Shown: positions 24,280 to 37,218, numbered from the stretch's first letter. The stretch is 64,000 nucleotides of DNA from Rhizomys pruinosus (GCA_009823505.1 VZQC01001014.1:143059-207058), one strand, 5' to 3'. A program made the numbers and translations. Notes: generated from the sequence alone by a model not told the origin.

Positions 24280-24420
24280 TGAACATGGTGCTATAGCATC
24301 TTTAATCCAAGCACCCAGGTGGCAGAGGACAGTGGATATGTATGATATGGAAGCCAGCCTGGTTTAGGTCCAAGTTCCAGTTGAGGTGACAAGGAGACCT
24401 TGTGTCAAAAAGTCATAAAA
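24280..24420 (+). mobile_element. B1-like SINE, degenerate
   Basis: Blocks 'gaacatggtgctatagcatc', 'ttaatccaagcacccaggtgg', 'gaagccagcctggttta' and 'gagaccttgtgtcaaaaa' are in B1 order with many changes. Confidence 0.7.
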
Positions 24421-24439
24421 AGAAATATGATTGATAAAC

Positions 24440-24715
24440 TCTTGGCTATGTAAACAATAGAAACTGAATTCAGTTTCCCAGCACCCATGAAAATAGTCAG
24501 GTGTTGCTACAGTGAGCATCTATAAAGTCATTGATAGGGAAACAGTGATAAGAAGATAATGGATCCAGCCAGTCCCAGATTAGGCAGGCATCCTGTCTCA
24601 AAAAAAATAAAGATAGAAAAGTGACTCATAAAGAAAACAAATACCGCTGGCCTCCACATATATGTGTACACACATTCAGAGATGTGCGCACATACAAAAT
24701 ACATAGGTTGCGCAC
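24440..24715 (+). mobile_element. B4/B3-like SINE, degenerate
   Basis: It contains 'agtttcccagcacccatga', 'ggatccagccagtcccagat' and 'atcctgtctcaaaa', then a tail of cacatatatgtgtacac. This resembles B4-type composite SINEs. Subfamily is uncertain. Confidence 0.5.
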
Positions 24716-24969
24716 ACAATCTAGATTTGTTAAAAATAAATAAATAAATAAAATATTATGATGAGAATCTTCTTATACAGTGAAGGGATAATCCGGAATT
24801 AATGACTTCATGAATTATAGGAAAAAATCAGGCAGGGTTGTGTACGTGCCAGATGTGAAGCACATAGCTGATGTAAATCATAATGTGAGTTTTTCTTCTT
24901 TATTTTGCAATACTGGCAAGTTATACTCCATCACACTGTGCAAAAGTTCTACTGGGTGAGCATCCCTCT

Positions 24970-25095
24970 GCTTTTTCTTTTATTGACACGGAGTTTCACT
25001 AAAGTGCCTAGTTTAGCCACAAGTAACTTGAGATTGCGCTCAACCTCTCTCAGCCTCTCAAGAAGCAACGATTACAGACCTGTATGACTAGGCTT
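24970..25095 (-). mobile_element. Old 7SL-derived SINE (B1/PB1-like)
   Basis: The plus strand has 'cggagtttcactaaagtgcc', 'aacttgagattgcgctcaacc', 'ctcagcctctcaagaagc' and 'gattacagacctgtatgac', the reversed layout of an early B1/monomeric Alu-like element. Confidence 0.55.
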
Positions 25096-25624
25096 AAGGC
25101 TGGCTATCTTTTTTAATAAATCATTTTCTCACAGCTACAATGGAACACATGTATCTGACCATCAGAAAACAGATCTATATCCTCATAGGTAAGTAAGGAG
25201 TATTTAAGGAAAGGGCATTACCTAAGAAAGTAGGTTAAGTGAAATTATGCCACCATCACATTGAGGAAGCAGCAACTACACAGAGCTGTTGTGAGCCCCA
25301 GCTTTGAACCCAGGAGCTGTGCATATACCTGAGCTCTGACCCTAACCACTACTCAAAGGCACAGAGAACTTACTTGGATCTGTAGATAAAGGACAACTTC
25401 TACATGCTGAGAAGCAGGGGAGAGTGATGGGAATGGGTCTGGGATAGAAAAACAAAAACCATCCTGCATGATTCTGGCCACTGGCTCCTCATGTCGCTCT
25501 TTTCTCCATCAGCGACTGTGCACAGGTCTGCTTCCTGTTTTGATTTGTGTTTTCAACAGTACCATGTTACAAAAGTAATACACCTTCAGTAGAGATGTAG
25601 GTGACACGGGATGGATTGGAAGAT
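25096..25624. other. Unassigned DNA
   Basis: No gene or clear repeat. Slightly less AT-rich than its neighbours. Confidence 0.4.
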
Positions 25625-25662
25625 AGGAGGAGGAGGAGGAGGAGGAGGAGGAGGAGGAGGAG
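25625..25662. repeat. (AGG)n microsatellite
   Basis: A run of about 12 AGG units. It is the same purine motif as the tract at the inner palindrome breakpoints. Confidence 0.97.
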
Positions 25663-26739
25663 AGTAAAGACTAGTCCCCAGCTAGCCACCTGACCATCAG
25701 GGAAATTATCTGCACTCTATGATAGTCTGCATTGTTAACCTACAATGTCTGAAAGGTTAGAATTTTTAAAGTACATTTTCAGCTTAAAATATTCAACTTA
25801 TGATAACCTTATTAGAAGGTAACCCTATCATAATTCAAAAGATGTATAATCATACTTCTACAAAAGCCAAAATTAAAAAGGATAGACATTATCAATTATA
25901 TTCCCTTTTTTAAGAAGAGAAATAAAGGCAAAGTATAAAAACATAAAGGGAATTCAAGCAGTTAATAGAAAATACAGACCACTCTTTCCACAAGAGCATG
26001 AATATATTATCTTACTGTTTTTGCTTATTTCTTCATAGATTTTTGGAGTCAGATAAAATTAGTCTCAGAATGGGTGGTTTGCATTTAACACTCTTTGGTA
26101 ACCCAGGTTCAACCATTGTCCTTATTTCAATAATAGAAGAACAGTCTCCTGAAGACAATACACCTTTCTCCAAAGTCCCCACTGTAACAGTAACACTGGG
26201 AATTCTCCACCTCTCCCACAGAATCCTGAGCGTTCATAAATGTCTGGTACCATAGCCTTCAAGTAGCTGGGTAGCTTTCTTACAGACTAGATTTGATGGA
26301 GAAAGAGCTTATACATATATTTTAACAGCTTTCATAATGATTTAAATATATTGTCTTCATTTAAATGAGGTAAGAGGTATTTTTAATTAGATGTTCTTGA
26401 GGGAGCCCAAAGGCAATATTGTATCTAATGCCCACTTCTGATTCTTCCTGTTATGACCCTCATTCAGCTTTATTTACTTTCTTTGTTTTACTTTCAATTT
26501 CCTCAGACAAAAGCTCTATATTCAGTCTCATGCAAGATGTTAGCAAACTGAGGTCACCAATGTAATTCTGGAAATAAACAATTATTAGTTCAAAGTAATT
26601 ATTTCCCTTGCCCTCTTGCAGAAACGATTTATCAAATGAGGGTGAAGCACTGATCTTTAGGAGGTAGCTTTTAATCTCTTTTTATATTGATAAAATATTT
26701 TAAGAAATTGTTTTCAGAGTTGTGGAAATATCCACAGTT
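25663..26739. other. Unassigned AT-rich DNA
   Basis: No recognisable repeat. The 85-residue frame at 25998-26255 has no detectable domain, start context or partner and I do not call it a gene. Confidence 0.4.
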
Positions 26740-27001
26740 TCAATTAGGAGCTAGTTTTCAGCTAACATCCCTCAGGGCACAACGTGGAAGTCATGGGGTC
26801 CTCTGACCCCACCCCAAGAGGGAGCAACTTGTGGCCCATGCACAGGAAGCTAGGCAGGGCAGCAGCATACAGGGATGTGAGACTGGGGTCTGAGATTGTT
26901 TCTGAGAAATGATGTCATTTTGCTTATAAAAGTGACTTGCAGCATGCAATAAAGTGAATTCTCCATTACCATCATCGGATTGAATTTCTGGATCTGTTAT
27001 T
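26740..27001 (+). mobile_element. Possible LTR relic
   Basis: A TATAAAAG box at 26925-26932 is followed 23 bases later by AATAAA (26948-26953), spacing seen in short-R LTRs. Upstream is a G/C-richer U3-like stretch. No terminal TG/CA or target duplication was identified, so this is weak. The 27180-27620 sequence to its right could be internal ERV sequence but shows no recognisable domain. Confidence 0.3.
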
Positions 27002-27169
27002 CTGTTTTTTACATTTTTTTTTTTTTTTTATTTTTGAGACAGGGTCTCCCTTTTAGTACCAGGTGTCCTGGAGCTCGCTCTGTAGACCAAGCCGGCCTTG
27101 AACCCACAGAGATCCATCTATCTCTGCCTCCCGAGTGCTGGGATTAAAGGCGTGCGCCACCACGCCCAG
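27002..27169 (-). mobile_element. SINE B1
   Basis: A nearly full, well preserved B1 in reverse (poly-T at about 27018, gagacagggtctccctttta, gctgggattaaaggcgtgcg). A 14-bp target duplication, ctggatctgttatt, lies at 26988-27001 and 27170-27183. Confidence 0.95.
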
Positions 27170-27183
27170 CTGGATCTGTTATT

Positions 27184-29764
27184 TTTGTGCATATACAGGC
27201 AGGAGCAGGCCTGGATTTTGAGTGTAGGGGGATAGTGGTTTAGAAGGGGATCAATCAGATAGCTACCCTGGTAAGCTAGTGTGGGGTTGGATGCAGACTA
27301 ATCAAGTCACCGATCTGTGAAGTGGATTGTGAGTGAGTGAAGGCTGAAGATAGGAGATAAATTGTCAGCCTGAAATTCCTGTCCAGAGGCCAGAAGTTTC
27401 TGTGCAGGTGGGATAGCACGGCCAGACAGGAAGCGTTCAGCTTCCCAGGCTAAGGACATGAGAGGGACAGTAGTCACTTGGGTCGGGTTATGGAAGTAAC
27501 CAACTGACCTCTGCATTGAAGGATCAGTTTCCCAGGAGTGACGGAAGTTGGCCACTGCTTCACTTCCCTTAGCAGGACTACACTGCACCCGCTGGTAGCA
27601 AGAGAAAGTTCCTACTCAGAGTGATGATTTTAGCAGAGTTAGTATTCATGTTACTTTTTCCTAAGAATTAGAGATATGTTATTGGCAAGGATAAGATATT
27701 ATCATATCTATTTTGTATACTGAAGCATAGATAAAAATGGTTGGATATGCAATGAGGAGAAGTAGAGGTTAGAGTGAAAACTCACTTCACCAATTTGAAT
27801 ATTTATCTTATTGTAGGACTCTGTGGAGGTTCCAAGTTTAACTCAACATATGGTCTATAAATTTAAAACTAAATTTACAAATTTGACACAATAGAAGTTA
27901 AGCAAAAATTACACATTGAAGCATATGGTGGATTTATCACTAATTGAGAGTTTTATACTGGGGGAAGTAGAGGGGAAAGAAGCTTGGTTACTTTAGTTTC
28001 ACTTTATAACTATCTATATAAAACTGAGTATATTACTTGTGTTCTTAATTAATTGTTATTCTAAAACAGGGATGAAAATATTTCTTTTTAAATAAAGGAA
28101 CTCAAGGAAATAGTCTGAGTTTCACTTTAACAAAAAATCTTAAGATGATCTATATTTATGCATATATTTTCATAAGTAACTATGCATTCTACACACACAC
28201 ACACACACACACACCACAACCACTTGCCAAATGAATATTTAAAATTTCCTCTGATAAGTATAATGACAGTTGTTTACAACTCACTCTTTGAGTGGGTGCT
28301 CTAAGTGCTCACGTCACAGTTTTATTTAAAAAGATGTCAATGCGGAATATTATTTCTTTTTCCCTATTAAAGATTTCTTGATACATATTGAATTATTCTT
28401 TTCTTCCTACCCTGAACATGGCACAATGCTCTATTCTATGCTAATAAGTGGTTGCATGAAGAGGTTCCTTGTCCACCAGGAGATGGACAGCTAGAGGACT
28501 GCTTTGAATGGTGTGCCTTCCTTCTCACCTGATCAGATTATGTGTCATTTTTCTTGGGAACAGTTACACCTCCAGTGTTTTACCCAGATGTTCTACCTTT
28601 AAAGGCAGTCTTGCCTTTGACTTCTATCCCTTTATATTATTTCAGAGACAGTACATTATTGATTGTATTTCCTGTTTGCTACAAAATGGGCAAGACCCCC
28701 CAAGCCCTTACCACACAGCAATAATCAAGCCTCTCTTATGCTAGTATAAAAGTACAGCATTGAGTATTTACTGCATAGTTGTATGAATGCTTTATTTTTG
28801 AAGATAAAACTTTAGGTTCTCATTCTTCTTGTTTCCTCTTTATGTGAAAATGCATTATTTCTGTTAAACTTGCTTGAACTTGTTTGAACTAAAAAAATAC
28901 ATATAATTGCTTTTAGTAATTCTGGAATCAGGATTCCCATATGGGATTTGCTGTACCATAAGTGAGTCTTATGCCTTTTGGAGATGTCAGAGGATGAACT
29001 GCCTCTCTGATTTCTCCAGCTTCTAGGGTCTATTGGTAACCATTGACTGATGAGCTCATTTATGATCTTCAGTGGCAGACACACAGCATGTCTATGACCT
29101 TGCTTACTGAATTGTATCTCTTGGTACTCGTTCTTTTAAGCTTTTGCTATAATCAAATTATATTGATCTCAAATACTTCATTGCCTTATCTCATGATACT
29201 TAGATTATTCACACATACAATATCCCTTTTATCATTTAAATGACTTCTACCAATATTTCTGAGATAATATGTGGATATCTTTGTAGAAGACACTATCTAA
29301 ACTACTGTGCACCTTCCACTATTTCTTGAACTTTCTTTTTCCTAGGTTATATATGCATTAAACCATTGGAAAGTTTCTGTTTAAAGGTACCTAGCAGGTA
29401 TTTTATTTGTTCACTGAATATGAGTCACCCAATTTTGACTTATACAGATCTCTACATTGTAGACATCTTAGCCACATGTTAAGGGAAAATTTTGAGCTAT
29501 GAATTATAATTCAAAAGTACACTCTGGTTCTCACAATTTCTACCTGGAGAATCTTGGAAATTTAATCCTTGACTTTAAGCTGAATGATGCAGTTCTTATA
29601 AATTAAACATAAAATAAAATGTTGATGGCCACGAGCTTTCAAGCCTATAAAGGAGCCTGAAGAGAGTGAGATATTGTAAGGTGCTTTTGCTCTTGGTCTC
29701 TGTCATACAGGTTTTTGTCTATAGCCTCTCCTCTTAGTTTTTAACACAATGAGTCCTGATGGGT
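27184..29764. other. Unassigned, mostly AT-rich DNA
   Basis: No gene is supported. It holds an (AC)n microsatellite at about 28191-28214. Frames at 27307-27588, 28508-28744 and 28812-29084 carry no recognisable domain. Confidence 0.4.
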
Positions 29765-29776
29765 CAAGAAATAGCT

Positions 29777-29899
29777 GTGACAGGGGTGGTGGCACACACA
29801 TTTAATCCCAGCACTCAGGAGACAGATGCAGACAGATCTTTGTGAGTTCAAGGCCAGCCTGGTCTACAGAGAGACCCTGTCTCAAAAATACAGGAAAAA
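29777..29899 (+). mobile_element. SINE B1
   Basis: B1 with tttaatcccagcactcagga and ctggtctacagagagaccct. The target duplication aagaaatagct is at 29766-29776 and 29900-29910. It is shorter than full length because of an internal loss before 'gagaccctgtctc'. Confidence 0.93.
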
Positions 29900-29971
29900 A
29901 AGAAATAGCTATCAATTATTTCCATAACCTTCTTACATAATGCTTACCAAGCACAAGCCAGTGTTCATGAT

Positions 29972-30069
29972 GTGGTGCTGCATGATAGCAGTCTCAGCAC
30001 TGGACAGGAGGAACACAAGTTCAAGGCCAAACTTGGTCGCTAATGAATACTTATTAAAAAAAAAAAAAA
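29972..30069 (+). mobile_element. B1 fragment, degenerate
   Basis: 'gcatgatagcagtctcagcactgga' to 'agttcaaggccaaacttgg' followed by an A run is a shortened B1. Confidence 0.55.
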
Positions 30070-31560
30070 GAGTAGCACCAAATGAGTTGTTTTGTAATTT
30101 TGAGATTCTAGGTTCTCTACTTCTGTTTTGTTTCCCTGGGTGAGTTTGCACAGGAGGGGTGTACATTGGTATAAGTGTTTATGGTAGAGTCACGCAAAGA
30201 GCGCTCTCTCGTCTCATTTCTTAGGATTCTTCAGTGGGATTTGTGAGGGATGATGTGAAATTCCTTTCTGTTTTTTCATTGATCTGCTATTTTCATTTTA
30301 GCCCAACAAAACTAGGGTGTGTGGTGTGGCATATTTTCTACTCATATTACTGAAATGGAAGTTTTCTGGTTCGTGTGGAAATTGTACTTGGTATTTCAGA
30401 CAAAGGACTAAAAGTGCTGGCTATCTCTTCCAGGTGCTAATATTTTGGAGAGAAGATTTCACAGTAAAATTTTTTTCAATATAAGATATTTTGCCATTTT
30501 ACAAATATTCACAAGCTGAAGGAAAAGAGAAGAATCTCCACAATTCTAAAATGCATTCTGAAGCCTTACCTTTTTTGTAATGTGTGGCAGGGTCTCCCTG
30601 TAGCACTCTTCCATCTTAGATATGACTTGCGGGTTCTCTTTTAGCCAGGGAAAAAACTGGATGAAATTTTCCCACTCACTAATTTTAAGAGTAAATTTGG
30701 GATCCATAGGGGAAGCAACCCATTAGATTCCCAAATAAAGAAATTTATTGTGCTCATTTGTGAAATGTTCAAGTATGCAATTTGTAAAGGTAAAGGAAAC
30801 AGTAAAATATATACAAGAAAAGTTTCAATAAACATTAAAAATTATCAAGAATAGAAAATAAGGTAAAGCATTGAAAGAAAATATTCAAATATACTACTGA
30901 AAAGAAAATACCAAGGTTATTTTAATAACGATTTTGGAATAAGTGAAGGAAATTATTTTCTGGACATGATGATTCATTTGGAATTTATAGGAAAAGTGAT
31001 TTGATAACCTGATTTTCAGTCATGATTTCTAAAGATACTCTGAGGCTCTAAAGTTTAATACACAGCAGTAAAAAGGCTCCCTGAGAAAGCAAATTAAAAG
31101 TCTATATCTTTGTTGATGAAAAAGTCTTTTTATACTGAATACTGATATTTCCATTCTAGGAGACATCAATCCATGGGTCTGACTGGCCTTTTGTGTGATA
31201 TAATAATCCCCAAAGTCAACAGACCCTTTTCTCATACAGCAAAGATTAGGGCCCTTTGGGTGTCCACAGTGGAGCTTTTTGGGCACTCCAGATTCATGCA
31301 CTTCGTTTGAGAAGCCTCTCTGTGTGCTGGAGGCTGAGTATCTGATTGATAGAATCCTGCTTATTCCAACAGTGAGGTAGGCTCTGTCACACACTGAATT
31401 TAACCTAGAAACTTGAGCAAACTTATTTTATGAACGATAGCAAAATGAAATGTATTCATTGCATGTGACACCTCAGCTGGTTAAACACAAATTTATTTTC
31501 CTAAAATTACCAAGGGAACAATTAAAGTATAAAATAAAAGGACATTCATGGTATGAGGGT
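30070..31560. other. Unassigned AT-rich DNA
   Basis: No gene or named repeat is seen. The minus-strand frame at 31029-31394 (121 residues) lacks a domain and any homology I recognise. Confidence 0.4.
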
Positions 31561-31574
31561 TGGTTTTTTTTTTT

Positions 31575-31924
31575 TTTTTTTTCCTGTACATATATGTGTG
31601 TATGTGATGTGTACGTGTGTGGAGATCCATTTTTATGTGCAGGTGGGAATGCAGCTCTGCATGGGAATGCATGTGTTGGGAGAGTCAGATGGGGATATCA
31701 GGAGCCTCCCACTGTCACTATTCGCTTTATTCATTGAGGCAGGTTCTCCCAATTGAATGCAGAGCTCACCCAGGTGTTTAAGTTAGCTAGATCACTTTCT
31801 GCAGGGACCCATTTCTCCACCTCCAGACCTTTAGAACTACATTCAGATTGCCACAGTCACCTGGCATTAATGTGGTTGTTGGAGATCTGAATTCTCATCC
31901 TCATGTTTAAGCAGCAGCACTTTA
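31575..31924 (-). mobile_element. B4-like SINE, interrupted by B1
   Basis: The right part (gagatctgaattctcatcct ... gcagcagcacttta) reads as a reversed SINE head. After the B1 at 31925-32092 it resumes with agcactttaaccactgag (32093-32110). The left part near the poly-T and TG-rich stretch is less certain. Confidence 0.5.
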
Positions 31925-32092
31925 GTTCTTGGTTGTTATACTTTCTTTGTTTTTTAAGACATAGTCTCACTATGTATCTATGGCTGGCTTGGAAATCACT
32001 ATGTAGACCAAAGTACCCTAGAAATCACAGAAATCCACCTGCCTCTGCCTCCAGTCTGCTGGGTTAAAGGTAAACAGGCCTAGCCCACAGAA
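31925..32092 (-). mobile_element. SINE B1
   Basis: Reversed B1 with agacatagtctcactatgta, ctatgtagaccaaagtaccc and ctgcctctgcctccagtctg. Flanked by agcacttta at 31916-31924 and 32093-32101. Confidence 0.88.
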
Positions 32093-32110
32093 AGCACTTT
32101 AACCACTGAG

Positions 32111-34796
32111 ATTCAAAGCCACTGAAGAACATTTTTCAATAGCCAAATAACATGAATTCCTGAGAAATATTAAATGCTACTATGGTGTGATCTAATCTAG
32201 CCTAAATAAAACTTCTTGTTCACAATAATGTGCTTGCAAAACCCTACTTATACTTTCACCATAATTTTACATGCTTACTCAAAATTAAGAGAGATCTATT
32301 TCTTTAATCCTGTATATATATCTCCAAGATGATTACTAAAATGCAATTAAGGAAGAAGTACAACAGATTCTCTGATTAATGGTTATCTTGGGATAAATTA
32401 AAAAGGGTAACTACCTCATAGCTCTTTAATTTGGGGAATTTAGGGGTACAAACAAATAACCAAAGTTCTAAATGGGAAAATTTTTCAGTTTTTCAGTTTT
32501 ACTGAAGAACTGACTGCAATTTTTATCACCCTATGAAATTTATCTTCTAGGTTCTACAACCAAATTACCAAAGATAGAGTCTGTTGTAAAATGATTACTA
32601 CTTACGTGAAACAGGCTTCGCTATTTCATTTCTTTTCTTTTTGTTACAGTTGCCTCTTATGTGAAACGTGGATACTGATAATATACCTATAATGTTACTG
32701 TAGGTATTAATTATATTAATAAGCACAAAAAATAGCACATGAGATATTTTGAATAAAAAGTAAAGATTAAGAAGAGTAAAAATTATTAATTATAATACAA
32801 ACACCTCTTAAACCACATTCTTTTTAGACTATAATTTGTTAAAAATATAAGGCCCTTTTTATTGCTCACCCTAATACTTCTGGACTACTTATTCCCAGTC
32901 ATACATATAATCTTAGTCTGTTTTTTACATGTCTGTGTCTGTGCCTGTGTATGTGTGTAAATGTGAAAATTTTATCCAAACTTAAGAAGTCAATGATGCC
33001 TTAGGAAGTTTTGTTTCAGTGTGACTCATGTTGAGATCTCACTAACCACCTGAAATTCACTGAGAAGTATCAATATGAAAATGTTTCCTTTCCTTTGATG
33101 GGACATTAAAGATTTTTCATTTGCATTTAGCAGTTTTCAATTAGCTCCAATATCTTCATGAAACTTTCATCTATTTCAATTTTTTAAAAATTTGTTTCAA
33201 ATTTTAAGAACATAAAATTTCATGCCATCATAAAATATGTATTTAATGGCTTTTTGTTTAGTTAATCTGTTCATATAACAGAAAAAATGAAACCAGTATG
33301 AATAAAATTATTTTATAACTTCACAACCTGAAATCGTGCACTTAATTTTCCTATATGTTTACCAAAAAATCATATATTATTTTGTGTATTTGAAAATTTG
33401 TGTATTTGAAAATTATCATCAATATCTTCAAGACCTTTTAATAGTTTATGCTGATAAAAAGAATGCAATACTATTAATTGTTATTGGTTTTTGAAGGTTA
33501 TAGCAACACTTTATGTTTATAAGATGTTTCCCTCCAAATAGGGTCATAAATCCTTTAACTTAATATTTGTACACTCACTTACTTGGTATTGATTTATTTA
33601 AATGATTATGCTTATTCCTGCTTTGCTATACTACTGTTTATTTCCCCACACATTTCCTGTTTGGCTGGGATATTTCTCATGTTACAAAACAAAATGTGCG
33701 TTCATTCAAAAGTATCTTTCCTTTATTTTTATATAATCATTGAGTAAATAATGGATTTCTACATGGCATTGTCATATAGTTATATTATGTACTTTGATTT
33801 AATTCATTCTCCATGCTGACTTTGTTGTCCAGGCTTCTTCTATCTTGCTAATCTTCTTCTCCAGGAGACCCCCTTTCTATGCTCATGTCTGATTTTTTTG
33901 TGATCTAGCTTTCCAACATCAGCACAAAGTAAAAGTAAAGTAAGGATAGATAGACTTGTGTTGATATGGGGTCTCACTATGTAAGCGTAGCTGGATTCAG
34001 TGTTCCCATTCTTCACACTATACCAGAGACTGAATTGCTCACATGCACCCATATGCCTGCCTAGCTGTTTTGGATATATATTCTCAACAAATAGTAAAGA
34101 AAATCACCATGTCATATACTATGCAAGAGTGTGAGGATGACCAATGGCATGTCTTTGACAATAATGAGTACAATGTGCTGGATGTTGACATCTAAAATAA
34201 ATGATATGTGTCCAAAACTGACATTTCCAAACATTACTTTATATAGCAAAATAATGAATATCATTTCATGCTCCAAAAATATAGCTAAGAATCTTAAATG
34301 GAGACACTTACATTGGATTATCCATGTAAATTCTACATGACATTTCAAGTGAGAGACAACCAGAGGCAGATTTTCTCAAAATAGGCAAAACCTAGAATGC
34401 CACATAAAGATGCAGTGGGAAGAAATGTGGATTAGTGCCAAGCAGCAAAAGCAATAAAGAGTTTGTGAAAGTCAAGGAATAGGTAATTAAAGAAAAAACA
34501 GATAAAAAGAGTCTCCAGATCTGTGAGATTACAAGATTGCTTTCTTATGGCACATTTGCTGTGACAATTGATATAACTGTTAAAGAATAATAACAAAATA
34601 GGTATATCAAGTGATTATAGAGTAATACAGCAAAAATGATGATTCAAGATTATTTAATGAATTGCTTTTTTTCAGTTTTCTGAAATCGAGAAATTCAATT
34701 AAATGTAATCAAGAGTGGAGGCACAAATAGACCTTCTGTTCAATGATCATATGGAAACTATTAACCCATATTGAGATGCTGCAGAGATGACTGAAT
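32111..34796. other. Unassigned AT-rich DNA
   Basis: About 2.7 kb without a recognisable gene or repeat. A weak B1-like reversed segment may lie at about 33950-34070 (ggggtctcactatgtaagcg). Confidence 0.4.
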
Positions 34797-34916
34797 TGGC
34801 TTTAACTATCTATCTATAAAGTATACATATCACATATATATCACATGTAAACATATACATATATATATATATGCACTCGTGTGTATACACGTGTGTGTGT
34901 ATGTGTGTGAAAGAGA

Positions 34917-34960
<44 letters not shown>
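34797..34960. repeat. Compound microsatellite (CTAT)n, (TA)n, (TG)n, (GA)n
   Basis: Successive simple repeats end in a pure GA run at about 34917-34959. Confidence 0.95.
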
Positions 34961-34964
<4 letters not shown>

Positions 34965-35595
34965 TAGTTGATTTTTGGTAACCAAGTAATGTATACGATT
35001 TTAGTTAAACTCCTGGGCATAATGAATTTAGTCTGTACTCCTAACTACACTGGAGAAATCTGGGTTAAAAAATGAATACATGAAAGTCAAAGCTCAATCC
35101 ATTAATAAATTTCCTGAAAGATTTTATACTGTTTCTGAATTTTCCCTCTTTCTTATAGTGCCAAGTCTGAGTTCTAGGAAATAAACTGAGTTGTCCTACA
35201 AGTAAAGGGATCACAGAACAAGCTGAACTTTTAAATGTCTCCACACAATGTCTCCTCTTAAAGTGAATAAATTCACTGGAATGGTGAAAATCTTGCATGT
35301 AACATGTGGGCAAATTGTGATGAGACTAAAGACATCAGACTGTGAGCGTCTACATTGTAGAACTAATGGGTTTACCTTATTTAGGGTTTTGCTTGAATAA
35401 ACTGTAATGATTTCAAATGAGATACTTGACTCTCAAGTAACTGATTTTTCTCACAATATCCTCTACATGTTAGGAAAAAAACATAAGATCTATAAGGAGG
35501 TATATTAGAAGCAAAAAGATTTGCAGGATTTTTTTCTAGTTTCAGTAGTCTAAACCCTAGTAATGTGTGGATAGCAAATAAACATAAATGATATG
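34961..35595. other. Unassigned DNA
   Basis: No gene or clear repeat is seen between the microsatellite and the SINE pair. Confidence 0.4.
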
Positions 35596-35800
35596 GCTGG
35601 GGAGATGGCTCAGCAGGTAAAAGCACTGGCTGGTCTTGCAGGGTAAAAGGATTTGGTTCCCAGCACCCACATGGCAGGTAACCACCATCTGTAATTCTAA
35701 TTTTAAGGCTCAAAACCATCTTCTAGCCATTGTGGACATTGCCTGGCACTTATATACATGCAGGCAATACACTCATACAAATAAAACAATAATAAATAAA
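35596..35800 (+). mobile_element. SINE B3
   Basis: Head 'ggctggggagatggctcagc', body 'ggttcccagcacccacatgg', and tail 'tacatgcaggcaatacactc' then aaataaa-rich sequence. Confidence 0.88.
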
Positions 35801-35811
35801 ATATTTATGGG

Positions 35812-35938
35812 TTTAGTGGTGCACACTTTTAATCCCAGCACTTGAGAGGTAGAAGCAAGCAGATCTCTGTGAGTTCAGGGCCAGCAGGCAGATCACTGTG
35901 AGTTCCAGGTCAAGTGGGGAGACCATGACTAAAAGAGA
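35812..35938 (+). mobile_element. SINE B1 ending at the palindrome boundary
   Basis: 'ggtttagtggtgcacacttttaatc', 'cagcacttgagaggtagaag', a repeated 'cagatc-ctgtgagttc' module, then 'ggggagaccatgactaaaag'. The B1 tail runs directly into the N at 35939. Confidence 0.8.
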
Positions 35939-36224
35939 NGTGTGATTATTTTGACAAAATTTTCCCAGATGGCTGTAAATTCTCCTGGGGGAAAATGTTC
36001 CATCTTCTGATTCAGGCCACCAGTTTTGGATTAGTAAAATGCCTACTTGAGTTACTTTCTCCCTCAAGTCATCAATTCTGTTATTTTAGGACTAGGTGTC
36101 ACATAACAAGCACACACTGGTAAGTCCTGCACAAGTGCTATCTCTGCACTTTGTTTTCATCAGCCTTTCCTTCTTCTTGCTATCCATCTGGACTTTTCTA
36201 AGTTTCATGACTGACATGCTCTCC

Positions 36225-36400
36225 TGGAATCATACATGGCCACTTTCTATTTCTGTTCCTGGAAGGCCCTTTCGCTCTGCCTTCACCTGGTTAACTCCTA
36301 ATCTTTCATGTCAGCTTCAATTTCAGTTTTTCATGAAAAATTTCTTTGCTTGCCTAAGTTACTTTCCTATCTTCTCTTCTGTATCTAAGTCCTCACAGCA
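36225..36400 (+). mobile_element. Ancient L2-like LINE 3' relic (left arm)
   Basis: The block ttcctggaaggccctttcgc, ctgccttcacctggttaact and cctaatctttcatgtcagct, then 'cttcaatttcagtt', follows the layout of the L2 3' end (ctggaacgct... tggctaactcc... tcaagtcccagctcaaat). The family is from memory. The mirror copy is at about 56499-56674 in the right arm. Confidence 0.5.
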
Positions 36401-36574
36401 TTTATAAGACATATCATTTCAAAATTTTGAATCTATTTTTATATTGAGATAATTATGTGCAATATTATGCCCTTTTTGAGCTTGCAGTCATAACACTAGT
36501 TAATAAGAAGAGTTCCGTCAGTTGTTTAGAAAAGACAGCAAGAAAGGAGAGAGAGAAGAAGGGGGAGATAGAAA

Positions 36575-36715
36575 GAACAAGTGAAGTAACCAGTCCCAGA
36601 AACAAACGATGAATGGTATCCTCATCTGGTGGATGCTAGTGCCAATTACCTAGTTGTATTTCTGTGTAGAGCCCCTGAGCTTTGTCCAAGCAGTGGATTA
36701 AGCTAGAAAGAAAAT

Positions 36716-36748
<33 letters not shown>

Positions 36749-36960
36749 GAAAGGATCATCAAAGAACTGACTGAAACAGTGAACTTCTTCGATCAAAACA
36801 GTCAACTTCCTCATGGAGAATATTGAGAAAGACTGAGAAAGAGATGAAAAGTATGTTTGGCAGATGCATGAGTCTGGTGGGGTGGGGGAATGGGCAGGAA
36901 CATGGTCAGATTTGTTAAAAAAATAAAAATAAATTTATGTGAAAAAAAAAGGAAGAACAA
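36575..36960 (+). mobile_element. L1 3' end (left arm)
   Basis: ORF2 tail and 3' UTR: gtgaagtaaccagtcccaga, gatgaatggtatcctcatct, a (CAA)n run at 36717-36748, a G-rich block at about 36878-36900 and an A tail. Compared with the right-arm copy it has many small deletions and insertions. Confidence 0.85.
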
Positions 36961-37084
36961 AGAAGGAAAAGGAATATCTTCTTATATACTGACAACGGGA
37001 TGGAAATGGAAGTGGATAATGAATTGCATGCAAATTCTGTTAGAAGTTCATGATGATGATGTTTCTTAGATGAGGATATTTCTT

Positions 37085-37218
37085 TTTTCTTTTTTCTTTT
37101 TTTTTTTGTCTTTTCGAGACAGGTCTCCTGTAGCCCCAGCTTCCTAACTTACTTTGTGATCAACTGGCCTTGAACTCCAAAATCCGCCGTCCTCTGCCTC
37201 CCAAGTGCTAGGATGATG
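37085..37218 (-). mobile_element. SINE B1, 5'-truncated (left arm)
   Basis: This mirrors the B1 at 55649-55788. It reads ttttcgagacaggtctcctg ... ctgcctcccaagtgctagga, with small deletions relative to the mirror copy. Confidence 0.88.

Noticed and set aside
27184..27620. Possible internal retroviral sequence right of an LTR-like relic
   Set aside because: No viral domain or primer-binding site could be recognised, and the LTR itself is uncertain.
36096..36407. 103-residue frame found identically at 56492-56803, seemingly conserved
   Set aside because: The identity comes from the palindrome, not from selection; the DNA looks like an old L2 3' relic.
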